The notes below the pieces were generated by a model. That model saw only the letters and a list, made by a program, of their open reading frames with translations, was not told the origin of the DNA and made no database searches. From NCBI GenBank assembly GCA_963741985.1, contig CAVUKD010000002.1, forward strand, positions 1,116,001-1,180,000: a stretch of DNA of 64,000 nt, given 5' to 3'. Source of the stretch: Cryomorpha sp963741985. GTDB lineage: Bacteria > Bacteroidota > Bacteroidia > Flavobacteriales_D > Cryomorphaceae. The position numbers and the translations under genes are program-made. How positions within the stretch are numbered: position 1 is the first letter of the stretch; every line of letters starts with the position of its first letter. Of the stretch, positions 16,453 through 25,759 are shown piece by piece.

Positions 16453-16610
16453 CTCTTTAGACGATATTTTCTCGTGTTTATTTTTAACACGAAGGTTTCA
16501 CGAGGTACACAAAGAAATCTATGCATATCGCACGCTTATACAAAACACCGTGGTCTTAGTGATGCCTTCGTGCCCTCTGTGTTGAAAAAAAGTGAGCGTA
16601 GCGAACGCCC

Positions 16611-17213
16611 TTACACTGCTTCGGCCACTACTTCCTTCACGGCGGGAAGCTCCGACATAAGTATCTTCTCAATCCCGTTTTTCAACGTAACAGTCGATGA
16701 AGGACATCCGGAGCATGAGCCACGTAATTCTACCGTCACAACTCCATCTTTAAAAGAAACAAAGTCGATGGCTCCCCCATCGCTTTCCACGGCGGGTTTT
16801 ACCATTTCGAAAAGAATGTTTTTGATTGCGTCGTCGTATTCACTCGGCTCGATGTCGCGCACTTTTTTTGGTGCAACTTCCACCACGACTGCTTCGGCAT
16901 TTGTTTCCGGAAGGTTTTCTACCGGAAACTCAACTTTTACCAAATATTCCCGGATGAATTCGCGCAACTCAAAAGTGATCAAATCCCAACTTAGATTGGC
17001 CGATTTGGTGATCGTCACGAAATTCTTCGCGATAAACACTCCGTTTACAAAAGGAAAATTGAAAAGCTGAACCGCAAGCTCGGAAGAACCTTTGGCCTCG
17101 CTTTGCGTTTTATATTCCACCGGGTCGTTGGATTTGAAAATCACCCGATCGGCCACAAACTTCATTGTGTTTGGGTTTGGAGTGAGTTCTGCGTATAGTG
17201 TGGTTGGAAACAT
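16611..17213 (-). CDS. NifU-like Fe-S cluster carrier (NfuA type)
   Basis: The 200-residue protein combines an N-terminal Nfu scaffold domain (about 1-90, LTPNPNTMKFV and FVNGVFIAKNFVTITK) with a C-terminal NifU domain (about 120-198). The latter carries the Fe-S-binding CxxC in GSCSGCPSS (C167 and C170). Such proteins hold a 4Fe-4S cluster between two monomers and deliver it to target enzymes. It is transcribed divergently from the metal-related operon at 17260, with -7 boxes directly back to back. Length and domain order are normal for Bacteroidota. Confidence 0.93.
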   Translation of the reverse strand: MFPTTLYAELTPNPNTMKFVADRVIFKSNDPVEYKTQSEAKGSSELAVQLFNFPFVNGVFIAKNFVTITKSANLSWDLITFELREFIREYLVKVEFPVENLPETNAEAVVVEVAPKKVRDIEPSEYDDAIKNILFEMVKPAVESDGGAIDFVSFKDGVVTVELRGSCSGCPSSTVTLKNGIEKILMSELPAVKEVVAEAV

Positions 17214-17241
17214 GTCTGAATAGTTTAATTTTGCAAAGTTA
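17204..17241. promoter_or_regulatory. Back-to-back divergent promoters between nfu-like gene and metal operon
   Basis: On the plus strand TTG at 17204-17206 is followed after 19 bp by TAATTTTG (17226-17233), an exact -7 box for the rightward operon. Immediately next to it, CAAAGTTA (17234-17241) is TAACTTTG on the minus strand, a -7 box for the nfu-like gene. The two boxes form a 16-bp near-palindrome. One polymerase, or a dimeric regulator bound there, could block the other direction. Confidence 0.6.
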
Positions 17242-17259
17242 ATAAGGTTTATTAAGGAC

Positions 17260-17676
17260 TTGAAACGAAAAAGAAATAAAACACCCTGGTGGAAAATTGC
17301 CGGAAGTATGCTTCTCGCAATTTCTATGTTCGCCTACACCGGATATTCGGCGGTGACCACCATGCAATGTGTGTATTCGGGCGAACAAACAGTTTCACTT
17401 GGTAATGGTGAAAGCTGTTGCGAAATGATTATGCCTTCGAATCCCACCCTACATTCCAAATGTTGCAATGTCCAAAAAGGAGAATTTACTTTTGTAAGCT
17501 TTAAAACCCTCCACGAAGAACTCATTCCGATTGTTTTTTCTATGCCGGTAGAGCAGTCCTTTGCTTTTGCCGAAAGGCTTACCGACAACCGGAGACTCGA
17601 ATACCAAAATTTCATTCATGGCCCGCCCTTTCCCGGGAGGCAATTGCTAATCAGTATCTGTAAATACACCCTTTGA
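17260..17676 (+). CDS. Small cysteine-rich exported protein (HYC_CC_PP-like)
   Basis: The 138-residue protein starts at a TTG (MKRKRNKTPWWKIAGS), followed by a signal or anchor helix (about 12-31). It has paired cysteines (ESCCEMIM, HSKCCNV) and a C-terminal HGPPFPGRQLL. The pattern of one early Cys, two Cys-Cys pairs and a late Pro-Pro resembles the Bacteroidota HYC_CC_PP family, often found next to TonB receptors and HMA proteins and thought to be metal-related. Here the same neighbours follow (17725, 19936). Metal binding is inferred. A later in-frame ATG would remove the basic N-terminus, so the TTG is preferred. Confidence 0.65.
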   Translation: MKRKRNKTPWWKIAGSMLLAISMFAYTGYSAVTTMQCVYSGEQTVSLGNGESCCEMIMPSNPTLHSKCCNVQKGEFTFVSFKTLHEELIPIVFSMPVEQSFAFAERLTDNRRLEYQNFIHGPPFPGRQLLISICKYTL

Positions 17677-17724
17677 TTTAGTGTTTCGAATTGATTATTC
17701 AGAAACTTTTAAATCAAAATATTA

Positions 17725-19930
17725 ATGCATAAATATTTCTTAATGCTCTTAGGCCTTATCTTTTTCATAAAGGCCGAAGCGCAAAACATAAACGGTGTCG
17801 TTTACGATAAAAGTACAAAGCAAACCTTGCCCGGAGCCAATGTCTACTGGGCGGGAACCACAGCAGGCACCATCACAGATACGGAAGGAGCATTTAACTT
17901 AAAGCCTTCCGGCAAATTTCCAAAAAACCTGATAGTGAGCTATGTGGGTTTTCAAAATGATACCATAAAAATCAAAGCCATTGATCAGAAGGTTGCGGTT
18001 TATCTGCAATCGAGCGTTGAGATGAAAACCGTGGAAGTAACGGGAAATCAAGGCGCTTTTACGATGTCGAGTATGGACAAGCTCAATACCGAAAATATCA
18101 ATCAGAGCCGTTTTGCGAAAAGCTGCTTGTTGCAATTTGTCAGAGAGTTTTGAAACCACCGCATCGGTCGATGTAGTGCTCAATGACGCGGTAACAGGCA
18201 CCCGAAAAATTCAGATGCTCGGCCTGGCGGGAATCTATGTTCAAAACCTCTTCGAGGGAATTCCTTTCACCCGAGGACTGGCGAATGTGCAGGGTTTTGA
18301 CCAGATTCCGGGTTCGTGGATTAGCGCCATTCAGCTTACCAAAGGTGTGGGCACGGTGCAAAACGGCTATGAGAGTATGACGGGTCAAATCAACCTCAAC
18401 TTTCTGCCATCTGATGGTCCCGAGACCTTCTACCTCGACGGATATGCCAATAATCAGCAGCGTTTTGAGACCAATGCGATTTGGACAAAACCGATAAATC
18501 AGACCTGGTCAACAGCACTTTTTATAGGCGGAAATACTTCCAACAAGCGCGTCGACAAGAACAAAGACGGCTTTATGGATATGCCCCTGAATAAAGGCAT
18601 AAAACTGATGAACCGCTGGAAGTTCAAAAAGGATTACGTGCGCGCTCAGCTGATCGGGCGCTACAACCGCGATAAACGCACCGCCGGTCAAACTGCTTTT
18701 AATTACGATGATAATTTTGGTGGTAGCGATGTATATGGATTCGGAATGGATTTCGACCAGTTTGAATTGATGGGAAAACTTGGGTTTCTTTCGCGAAAGC
18801 GGGAAGACCGCAGCCTGGGAATAACGGGAGAATACAGCCGAACGAATATCGACTCGTATTTCGGAAATACGAAATACGTCGGTTTTGAAGAATCGGGGCG
18901 TATCAATACGATTTTTGTCAGCAAGTTTTCGAAATACTCGGACCACAGCATCACTGCCGGGGCTCATTTTTTGTACGACAACTACGACGAATCATATGCG
19001 GATTCGGCTTTTTCGCGAAAAGAAATTGTTCCGGGCGGTTATTTGGAATATACCTATGAGCGACCGCGGTTTACTGCAGTGGCAGGATTTCGGGCCGATT
19101 TTCACAATTTATACGGAACCCAGCTTTCGCCGCGGCTTCACTTGAAGTACAATTTGAAACCGCTTACTACATTGCGCACAACGATTGGTCGCGGCTTCCG
19201 TTCACCAAATGTCTTTGCTGATCAGTTGGGGATTTTGGCCAGTTCCCGCAGGGTGCAGGTACTCCAAACCCCCGATGCTGAGTCGAGCTGGAATATGGGC
19301 GTATCCCTGCTTCATAAGTTTCCCATTTTGGGGCGCGATGCGGTTTTGAATGTGGATTATTATTACACCACGTTCGAAAATCAGCTCGTGGTTGATCGCG
19401 ATACCGATCCGCACCGGTTGTTGTTTTACAACCTCAACGGACATTCAGATGCGCATAGTCTCCAAGCCGATTTCCAATACGAAGTTTTGCGCGGCCTCGC
19501 GGTAAAGCTTTCGTATAAATACCAGGTGGTAAAAGTCGATTATCTCAGCGGAAACCGCGAAGCTCCGCTGATTCCAAAAAACAGAGCTCTTTTTAATGTG
19601 GGATACACATCACCCAATGGAAAATGGTATCTCGACGCCACTGCAAATTATTACGGGGTGTCGCGTTTGCCCGACACTTTCGTTAATGATCCGCAGTACA
19701 TACTTGCGAATCATTCGGAAACATTTTTTATTTTTAACTCCCAGATTACGCGGACGCTTGGCAATTTTGAAATTTATGTCGGTGCAGAGAATTTGGGCAA
19801 TTTTATTCAGGACAACGCTATTGTCGATCCTGAAAATCCTTTTGGATCAAACTTTGATGCGACCATGGTTTACGGACCACTTAATGGGCGCACCTTTTAT
19901 CTCGGATTTAGATTAACACTTAAAAAATAA
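17725..19930 (+). pseudogene. TonB-dependent receptor, frameshifted near 18105-18120
   Basis: Two overlapping frames together encode one receptor of about 735 residues. The first (17725-18153) has a signal peptide and a CarboxypepD_reg-like beta-sandwich (GVVYDKSTKQTLPGANVYWA, DTEGAFNLK). The second gives the plug (KAACCNLSESFETTASVDV, GLAGIYVQNLFEGIP) and a full barrel ending in YLGFRLTLKK. Near AGCCGTTTTGCG one extra base breaks the frame; without it the line reads Q-S-V-L-R-K-A-A-C-C-N-L-S-E-S-F-E. The substrate is probably a metal or metallophore, judged by the HMA and cysteine-rich neighbours. This is either a true inactivation or a sequencing error. Confidence 0.85.
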
Positions 19931-19935
19931 TACTC

Positions 19936-20271
19936 ATGAAATACCTAATAGCAACTTTAGTACTCGCTTTTTCGATCCATTTCGCTACGGCGCAAAAGGC
20001 GACGATGACGGTAAAATCTTCCATTATATGCGAAATGTGCAAGGAAACCATCGAAAATGGCCTTGCCTATGTGGATGGAATCAAAACTGCTCGCGTAGAT
20101 GTGGAGAAAAACGAAATTTTTATCAAATACAAGGCCGATGTTATTTCCGAAAAGGAAGTGAAAGCTAAAATTAACAGCCTCGGTTATGTGGCCGACGACA
20201 TGAAGCCTACACAGGCTCAGTTTAATACCCTTCACGATTGCTGTAAAAAAGAAGGAGCTGCTTGTGATTAA
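19936..20271 (+). CDS. Exported heavy-metal-associated (HMA) domain protein
   Basis: The 111-residue protein has a signal peptide (cleavage likely after ATAQ, residue 20) and an HMA fold of the MerP/CopZ type with the metal-binding CxxC in IICEMCKET (C32, C35). More cysteines lie at the C-terminus (HDCCKKEGAACD). It should bind a soft metal ion such as copper in the periplasm and pass it on. It is 5 bp downstream of the TonB receptor frame and overlaps the next gene by 8 bp, so all belong to one operon. Confidence 0.88.
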   Translation: MKYLIATLVLAFSIHFATAQKATMTVKSSIICEMCKETIENGLAYVDGIKTARVDVEKNEIFIKYKADVISEKEVKAKINSLGYVADDMKPTQAQFNTLHDCCKKEGAACD

Positions 20272-20782
20272 GCCGATTATTGAAAAAGTAAACGGGTATG
20301 CTCCTTTTATCGGGGAGCATACGTGGATTGCTCCAAATGCAACGATTGTAGGGGATGTCCATCTCGGTGAACATTGCAGTGTTTGGTATCAGGCGGTATT
20401 GCGCGGCGATGTGGGTAAAATTACGATTGGCGACGAAACCAATGTTCAAGATGCCGTTGTGATCCATTCTACTACGGATAAAAGTACAGTCACCATAGGA
20501 AATCGGGTGACAATTGGCCACAGAGCTATCATCCACGGATGCACTATTGAAGATGAAGCCCTGATAGGTATGGGGGCGATTGTGTTGGATAATGCCGTGG
20601 TCGAACGTGGAGCCATAGTAGCGGCTGGTGCTGTGGTACTTGAAAATGCCGTTGTTAAGTCCGGCACAATTTGGGCAGGTGTTCCGGCCAGGGAAGTGAA
20701 AAAACTCGATCCCGAGCTGTCGATCGAAGAAATGCGCAAGAGTGCTGCCGGATATGTGAAGTATAAGGAGTGGTATAAATAG
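20264..20782 (+). CDS. Gamma-type carbonic anhydrase-like hexapeptide-repeat protein
   Basis: The 172-residue protein is a left-handed beta-helix trimer protein of the gamma carbonic anhydrase/PaaY-YrdA group. The zinc-binding histidines of the family are present: H68 (VVIHST), H86 and H91 (IGHRAIIHGC). Hexapeptide repeats run from about 20 to 150, and the C-terminal helix ends EEMRKSAAGYVKYKEWYK. It starts at a GTG inside the end of the HMA gene (8-bp overlap). The reaction cannot be confirmed; many family members are not active anhydrases. It may share the metal operon's transcript without a direct functional link. Confidence 0.87.
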   Translation: MIKPIIEKVNGYAPFIGEHTWIAPNATIVGDVHLGEHCSVWYQAVLRGDVGKITIGDETNVQDAVVIHSTTDKSTVTIGNRVTIGHRAIIHGCTIEDEALIGMGAIVLDNAVVERGAIVAAGAVVLENAVVKSGTIWAGVPAREVKKLDPELSIEEMRKSAAGYVKYKEWYK

Positions 20783-20861
20783 TCGCGAGTTACGAGTCGC
20801 TGGTCGCGAGAGGGTTTTCGGTGTTGTGAGATTGTATTGGGATTCTAAGTTCGTGGATTAT

Positions 20862-21018
20862 TTAACCGCAAAGAACACAAAGGAGGCGCAAAGGTCGCAG
20901 AGAAATCCTGCAATGCGCTTATCTCGTTTCTGCGTCGTGTCAATTTGTTAAATCAGAATTTATTCGTGACTTTTGAACGAAAACCTTTGCGCTAAACCTC
21001 TGCGCCCTTTGCGGTTAA
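20862..21018. repeat. Imperfect inverted repeat of the AACCGCAAAG type between convergent genes
   Basis: TTAACCGCAAAG (20862-20873) and its exact complement CTTTGCGGTTAA (21007-21018) form the outer ends. The match continues imperfectly for about 38 bp on each side (GGCGCAAAGGTC against AACCTTTGCGC). Similar single arms occur near 22686-22750 and 24612-24675. It fills the gap between two convergent genes and could act as a bidirectional terminator. Confidence 0.65.
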
Positions 21019-21021
21019 AAA

Positions 21022-22500
21022 CTACCCGCGGTGTGCCTCTCTACTAAGGTCAAAAACAGTTTTCACAGGATTGAATGTCGCGATAGGAACTTCGACAAAA
21101 ATGGTGTTCCAAAAGTGCATTGAACCATTCCACAATCCGGGTAGTTCGAGGGCTCTGATATTGCGGCTTTGGTAATTTTTACTTACTACCATTCCGGTGT
21201 TGTTGTTGCGGTATTCGAGCAAGTTGAATGTTTTTCCGCGGAAACCTTTCATCCCGATTACCAAGTCGACCGGGTTGAAATGGGTGGCGCTTTTGGCAAT
21301 AGCCTCCTGACTTGGATTCCCGGGTTCGATTTGCGCGCCTTCGACTATTTGAAGGGAAGATTGTCCGTTTCCTTCATCTACAATGAAGGGGCCGCCGCCG
21401 GGTTCGCCTTCGTTTTTTACCATTCCACATACCCGGAGCGGTCGGTTTAGAATATCGTGTATTTGATCATCGGTCAAGCCGTTCAGACTGTATCCAAACC
21501 ACTTTTGTACAAAAGCTTCGCAGGTAGGTATGTCGAGTTTGTTATCTTGTAGGTCCTGCAAATGTTTAAAGAGTCCTTTTTGTGCTTTAAGCAATACGCC
21601 GGCGAGAAGTTCTTTATTGGCTACGGTGGTTGGTTTCTGCGAATCGGGCACGACATTGTCGATATTTTTAACGAAAATCAAGTCTGCTTCGATTCCATTC
21701 AGGTTTTCAAGTAGCGCTCCGTGGCCGGCGGGCCTAAAGAGTAGTTCGCCGTTGCTGGTTCGCACCCAATCTCCGGTATCTTCGTAGATGGCGGGTGTGT
21801 CAGTGGACGATTTTTGAATGCTTGTTTCGACTATAAACTCCGTTTTTAGCAAGTGGTTGAGACAGTCGGTAAGGCTTTGCAAATGGGCTTTTACTACTTC
21901 CTGATTATCGGCAGGGATGGTAAAATGGAGATGGGTTTTGTCGCCACTTCGGGCATACATTGCCCCTTCGTGGAAATGTTCTTCAAAAGCCGTGCGCACA
22001 TGCCCGTCGGGATACTGGTGGAAGGCAATCATGCCTTTAGGCAAATTTCCATAGTCCATGCCTTCCGGTAAAAGCAGCACCTTGAGCAGTTCTTTTTTCT
22101 CTGAGTCGGTGTATGTTTCCTTTTCAGGCATACCAGCTTTTTCGAGCCATTCTTTCGCAAAAGCGTACAGTTTTAAATGGGTAAATAGGGAATTGACTTT
22201 TTCAGAAAATTGTCCTCTTTCCAGGGCGGTAAACAAATCTTTAAACATCCGGCTGGCGGCACCACTTGCAGGAACAAATTTTACGATACGCAGATCTTTC
22301 TGATCTCTGTACAAGGATCGCAAATCTTCCTTTTCGGTTTCAGAAAAGGTTTTGATTTCTTCGCCGCGGGTGCAAATACCAGCCAATTTTATAAAAGGAT
22401 ATCCTTTTTCGAGAATGGCTCTGTAGCGCTCCATATTCTCAGTATTCAAGTTTCGCTTGTTGATTGCTTCGATTTCCGCTTTGGTTAGTTCCTGCTTCAT
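21022..22500 (-). CDS. DUF4301 family protein
   Basis: The 492-residue cytoplasmic protein matches what I know of the Bacteroidota DUF4301 family. Landmarks are IVKFVPASGAASRMFKDL near residue 80, a sugar-nucleotidyltransferase-like feature, plus GNLPKGMIAFHQYPDGHVRT, LLFRPAGHGALLENLN and GEPGGGPFIVDEG. The pattern of glycine-rich loops suggests a nucleotidyltransferase fold, but no activity is established. It is a single-gene unit flanked by repeat-rich gaps. The start MKQELTKAEIEAINKRN is typical for the family. Confidence 0.82.
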   Translation of the reverse strand: MKQELTKAEIEAINKRNLNTENMERYRAILEKGYPFIKLAGICTRGEEIKTFSETEKEDLRSLYRDQKDLRIVKFVPASGAASRMFKDLFTALERGQFSEKVNSLFTHLKLYAFAKEWLEKAGMPEKETYTDSEKKELLKVLLLPEGMDYGNLPKGMIAFHQYPDGHVRTAFEEHFHEGAMYARSGDKTHLHFTIPADNQEVVKAHLQSLTDCLNHLLKTEFIVETSIQKSSTDTPAIYEDTGDWVRTSNGELLFRPAGHGALLENLNGIEADLIFVKNIDNVVPDSQKPTTVANKELLAGVLLKAQKGLFKHLQDLQDNKLDIPTCEAFVQKWFGYSLNGLTDDQIHDILNRPLRVCGMVKNEGEPGGGPFIVDEGNGQSSLQIVEGAQIEPGNPSQEAIAKSATHFNPVDLVIGMKGFRGKTFNLLEYRNNNTGMVVSKNYQSRNIRALELPGLWNGSMHFWNTIFVEVPIATFNPVKTVFDLSREAHRG

Positions 22501-22872
22501 GTTTTTCTTTTAATCTGTGAGCCCAATTATTTTTTGGTTTACAAATTTAGAGATATAAGGGACAAAAGGGAATAATTCGGGTTTTAATGATTCGTGTGGA
22601 GAAAGGTTTCTCGCAACTAAGCTGAGCGCTCTCACGACTGAAAGGAGCCCGACGACCGAAGGAAGGCCGTATGGCAGGGTGAGCGTAGCGAATAAAGGCG
22701 CAAAGGGAGATGTATAAAGCCAGAGAAGTCATACGCTAAGGTCGCAAAGAGTGAGCTCCGCTCACCGAAGTCCAGTAGGTGGCTTTTCATTCCTATTTGA
22801 GATTCGAACGACTGTAATCACTCGAATAACGAAATATTCCTCCAATCAAAACAGTTATGGAAATAGTGATTT
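22501..22872. other. Gene-free gap with dispersed repeat motifs
   Basis: No convincing gene is seen. The stretch holds a GTGAGCGTAGCGAATAAA motif near 22679 (also near 2175 and 16592), pieces of the GGCGCAAAGG repeat near 22694 and 22740, and a small palindrome GTGAG-CTCC-GCTCAC near 22751-22764. It leads into the 33-bp periodic repeats. Confidence 0.5.
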
Positions 22873-22987
22873 GCCCTTACTTTGTTACAAGAAAAAGTTA
22901 ATATTGCCCTTATTATGTTACACAATATATGAATATATGCCCTTACTTTGTTACAATATTTGTGTATATTTACCCTTATTATGTTAC
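22873..22987 (+). repeat. Four 16-bp direct repeats at exact 33-bp spacing, upstream of an ATPase gene
   Basis: The units are GCCCTTACTTTGTTAC (22873 and 22939), GCCCTTATTATGTTAC (22906) and ACCCTTATTATGTTAC (22972). Each start is exactly 33 bp after the last, close to three DNA turns. Types alternate 1-2-1-2. The spacers are AT-rich and not alike. The last repeat ends 14 bp before the preferred ATG at 23002, so the repeats cover the promoter and leader of the ATPase gene. They look like an operator array or iterons; each ACTTTG unit also resembles a -7 box. Confidence 0.85.
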
Positions 22988-23001
22988 AAATAGTTTTTAA
23001 A

Positions 23002-24357
23002 ATGAAGTTTAAAAGACACTTATTCAACAGCTTAAATGAATGGAAGGGTCGCAAGGATCGCAAACCCCTAATCATCAGAGGTGCTCGTCAGATTGGTAAA
23101 ACCACTTTGGTACATGCTTTTGCCGAAACTTTTGGCAATAGCATATTACTAAACCTCGAAAAACCGGGCGACCTACGCTTTTTTGAGGAATATGATGACG
23201 TGCGGACCATTAAGGATGCCCTCTTTTTTGAATACAATATTTCCAACGATGCAATTTCCCACACACTCCTTTTTCTGGATGAAATTCAGGAGTCACCGAG
23301 AGCTATCCAATTTCTACGGTATTTCTATGAAGAAATTCCCGAATTGCATGTAATTGCTGCCGGATCACTTCTTGAGTTTGCCATGCGAAATGTTAAGAGT
23401 TTTCCGGTCGGCCGCGTCGAGTTTCTACATCAGCACCCACTGAATTTTACTGAATTTCTATCTGCTTTAGGTAAGGACATGGCTATAGAACAATTGAAAA
23501 AAGTGCCGGCGGAAGAATTTGCGCACACTACCTTAATAGACCTCTTTAACAGTTATACAATTATAGGCGGAATGCCTGAGGTTGTCGCTACTTATTTGAA
23601 TAATCTGAGCATTGCAGATTTACCGAGAGTGTATGAAAGTATCTGGACTACTTATAAGAATGATGTTGAGAAATACGCATCTAATTCAACCGAACTTAAT
23701 GTAATAAAACATATTATTAATTCCGCATATCTCTATGTAGATCAACGCATAAAATTTCAGAATTTTGGTAATTCAAATTATAAATCGAGAGAAGTTAGTG
23801 AAGCATTTCGGAATTTGGATAACGCCAAGGTTATACAATTGATTTATCCAACCACGGATGTAGAGCCGCCTTTAAAACCCGATTTGAAAAAGTCACCTCG
23901 GATTCAGTTTTTAGATACCGGACTGGTTAATTACGATCTGAAAATTCAAGCCGAACTACTGTCGTACAAAGATTTAAGCAACGCCTACAAAGGAGCTATC
24001 ATTCCACATATCATTACGCAGGAAATCATTTCTTTAAATACATTTAAGCAGAAGAAGCCTAATTTTTGGGTGCGAGACAAAGCACAAACATCATCCGAAG
24101 TCGATCTGCTATTCCACCACGGTGATAAGGTAATTCCGATTGAAATTAAATCAGGGGCGACGGGCAAACTCCGATCTCTACATCAATTTATTGAACGATC
24201 CAATCACCCTTACGCGGTTCGTATATACGCCGGCGAATTTAGTGTTGAAAATCACAGTACACCTATCCAAAAGAAGCCTTATATATTAATGAATCTTCCG
24301 TATTATCTGGGAACTATGCTCCCGGAGTATCTCGAATATTTTGTGAAGAATTATTGA
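23002..24357 (+). CDS. AAA family ATPase with DUF4143 domain
   Basis: From the ATG at 23002 the protein has 451 residues: an AAA_14-type P-loop domain with Walker A GARQIGKTT (27-35) and Walker B LLFLDE (89-94), then a DUF4143 C-terminal domain with a nuclease-like core (EVDLLFHHGDKVIPIEIKSG, a PD-(D/E)xK-like D...E-x-K pattern). An upstream in-frame ATG (22948) falls inside the repeat array and is unlikely. These genes are common, often horizontally spread singletons in Bacteroidota, with no settled function; links to DNA or defence are suggested for related families. The repeats just upstream probably control it. Confidence 0.85.
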   Translation: MKFKRHLFNSLNEWKGRKDRKPLIIRGARQIGKTTLVHAFAETFGNSILLNLEKPGDLRFFEEYDDVRTIKDALFFEYNISNDAISHTLLFLDEIQESPRAIQFLRYFYEEIPELHVIAAGSLLEFAMRNVKSFPVGRVEFLHQHPLNFTEFLSALGKDMAIEQLKKVPAEEFAHTTLIDLFNSYTIIGGMPEVVATYLNNLSIADLPRVYESIWTTYKNDVEKYASNSTELNVIKHIINSAYLYVDQRIKFQNFGNSNYKSREVSEAFRNLDNAKVIQLIYPTTDVEPPLKPDLKKSPRIQFLDTGLVNYDLKIQAELLSYKDLSNAYKGAIIPHIITQEIISLNTFKQKKPNFWVRDKAQTSSEVDLLFHHGDKVIPIEIKSGATGKLRSLHQFIERSNHPYAVRIYAGEFSVENHSTPIQKKPYILMNLPYYLGTMLPEYLEYFVKNY

Positions 24358-24739
24358 AGAATTGAACCCCCCTTCTAATCCTCCCCATGTAACCCCTCCA
24401 ACTTCAATCTTTCTTTTTTTCAAAATCACGGCACAAGGGGGAGGCATCACGGCTCGTTTGATGTCTGGGTTGTGGCGGAATATGGTGTATTAATAACGAA
24501 AACACTCAAATGAATCCCAGAAGCAAATCGAAACGGTGATTAAACCAAAGGTACCGAAGAGATCTAAACGAAAACTAAGAGGTCAGCAAAAGGCTTACCG
24601 CTCTTTTGTTAGCGCAGCTTAACCTTTGCGACCTTCGCGTAAAATCTCTCCAACTTTACACATCTCACTTTCCGCCCTTTGTGTGAAACCACTCACAGCA
24701 AAACAAACCGAATACCTATCTTCGCCCCAAAGCATTGGA
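24358..24739. other. Gap between ATPase gene and galE
   Basis: No gene is recognised. It contains a GCTTAACCTTTGCGACCTTC segment (around 24610-24630) that matches one arm of the repeats at 20862-21018, so it is probably another copy of that dispersed element. An open frame joins galE from 24626, but it has no family features. Confidence 0.45.
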
Positions 24740-25759
24740 ATGAAAAAAATACTTCTCACGGGAGGCGCAGGTTATATCGGATCGCACATTGCAGTTGCCC
24801 TTGCGGAACATGGGTTTGAGCCAGTGATTGTCGATAATCTATCCAATTCGAAGGAGCGCGTAATCGATGCTATTTCTGAACTTACTCAGCGTAATATCCG
24901 TTTTCACAAGGTAGATTGTACCGATAAGGCGGAGCTCCGAAAAGTGATAGCTACTGAAGAAGAAATTGCCGGTGTCATTCATCTTGCGGCCTACAAAGCT
25001 GTGGGCGAATCGGTGGAGAAACCGATGAAATATTACGACAACAATGTCGGCTCGATGAGCAGTGTATTGCAAGTCATGCAGGAATCCGAGATTTCGAATC
25101 TCGTTTTTTCTTCTTCGTGTACCATTTATGGAAATGCAGACCAGCAGCCGGTTACAGAAGATACTCCGCATAAAGAAGCATTTAGCCCGTATGGGTTTAC
25201 CAAGCAGATTTGCGAACGCATGATGCAGGATATGCAGCATGCACATCCTGAAATGAAACAAGTGAGCCTGCGGTATTTTAATCCAATTGGGGCGCACCCT
25301 TCCGGGAAAATTGGTGAACTGCCATTGGGCACCCCCAACAATTTGGTACCCTTTGTAACCCAAGTGGCGGCAGGCCTTCGCGAGAAGGTCACCGTTTTCG
25401 GAAACGACTACAACACGCCCGATGGAACCTGCATACGCGATTATATTCACGTAATGGATTTGGCGGAAGCCCATGTTGCCGCCCTCGAATATATGATCGC
25501 CAGCCCGACTTCTCAACTCGATGTTTTTAATATCGGAACCGGAAAAGGGGTGAGTGTGAAGGAAATAATTAATAGTTTTAAGGACACCAATAAAGTGGAT
25601 TTGAACGTAAAATACGGCCCGAGAAGAGCCGGCGATGTGGAAACCATTTTTGCCGATGCGCGTAAAGCAGAGGATGTTTTGCGCTGGAAGGCAGCGTATT
25701 CTGTAAGCGACGCTCTCAAAGACGCTTGGAATTGGCAAAAAAACCTTTTGAAACAATGA
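24740..25759 (+). CDS. galE: UDP-glucose 4-epimerase
   Basis: The 339-residue enzyme interconverts UDP-glucose and UDP-galactose. It has the Rossmann motif GGAGYIG (8-14), the catalytic SSSCTIYG serine region, and the Tyr-x-x-x-Lys pair in SPYGFTK (Y151, K155), with the extended-SDR landmarks HLAAYKAVGES, RYFNPIGAHPSG and IRDYIHVMDLAEAHV. The start MKKILLTGG is preferred to an upstream in-frame ATG at 24626 that would add 38 unrelated residues. The stop overlaps the next start as ATGA. Confidence 0.96.
   Translation: MKKILLTGGAGYIGSHIAVALAEHGFEPVIVDNLSNSKERVIDAISELTQRNIRFHKVDCTDKAELRKVIATEEEIAGVIHLAAYKAVGESVEKPMKYYDNNVGSMSSVLQVMQESEISNLVFSSSCTIYGNADQQPVTEDTPHKEAFSPYGFTKQICERMMQDMQHAHPEMKQVSLRYFNPIGAHPSGKIGELPLGTPNNLVPFVTQVAAGLREKVTVFGNDYNTPDGTCIRDYIHVMDLAEAHVAALEYMIASPTSQLDVFNIGTGKGVSVKEIINSFKDTNKVDLNVKYGPRRAGDVETIFADARKAEDVLRWKAAYSVSDALKDAWNWQKNLLKQ

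Noticed and set aside
22873..22987. Four short repeats with 17-bp spacers as a mini CRISPR
   Set aside because: Repeats of 16 bp with 17-bp AT-rich spacers are too short, and no cas gene is near; an operator array fits better.
24839..25756. A 305-codon minus-strand frame opposite galE
   Set aside because: It mirrors galE in antisense; galE has full motif support and the antisense product has none.
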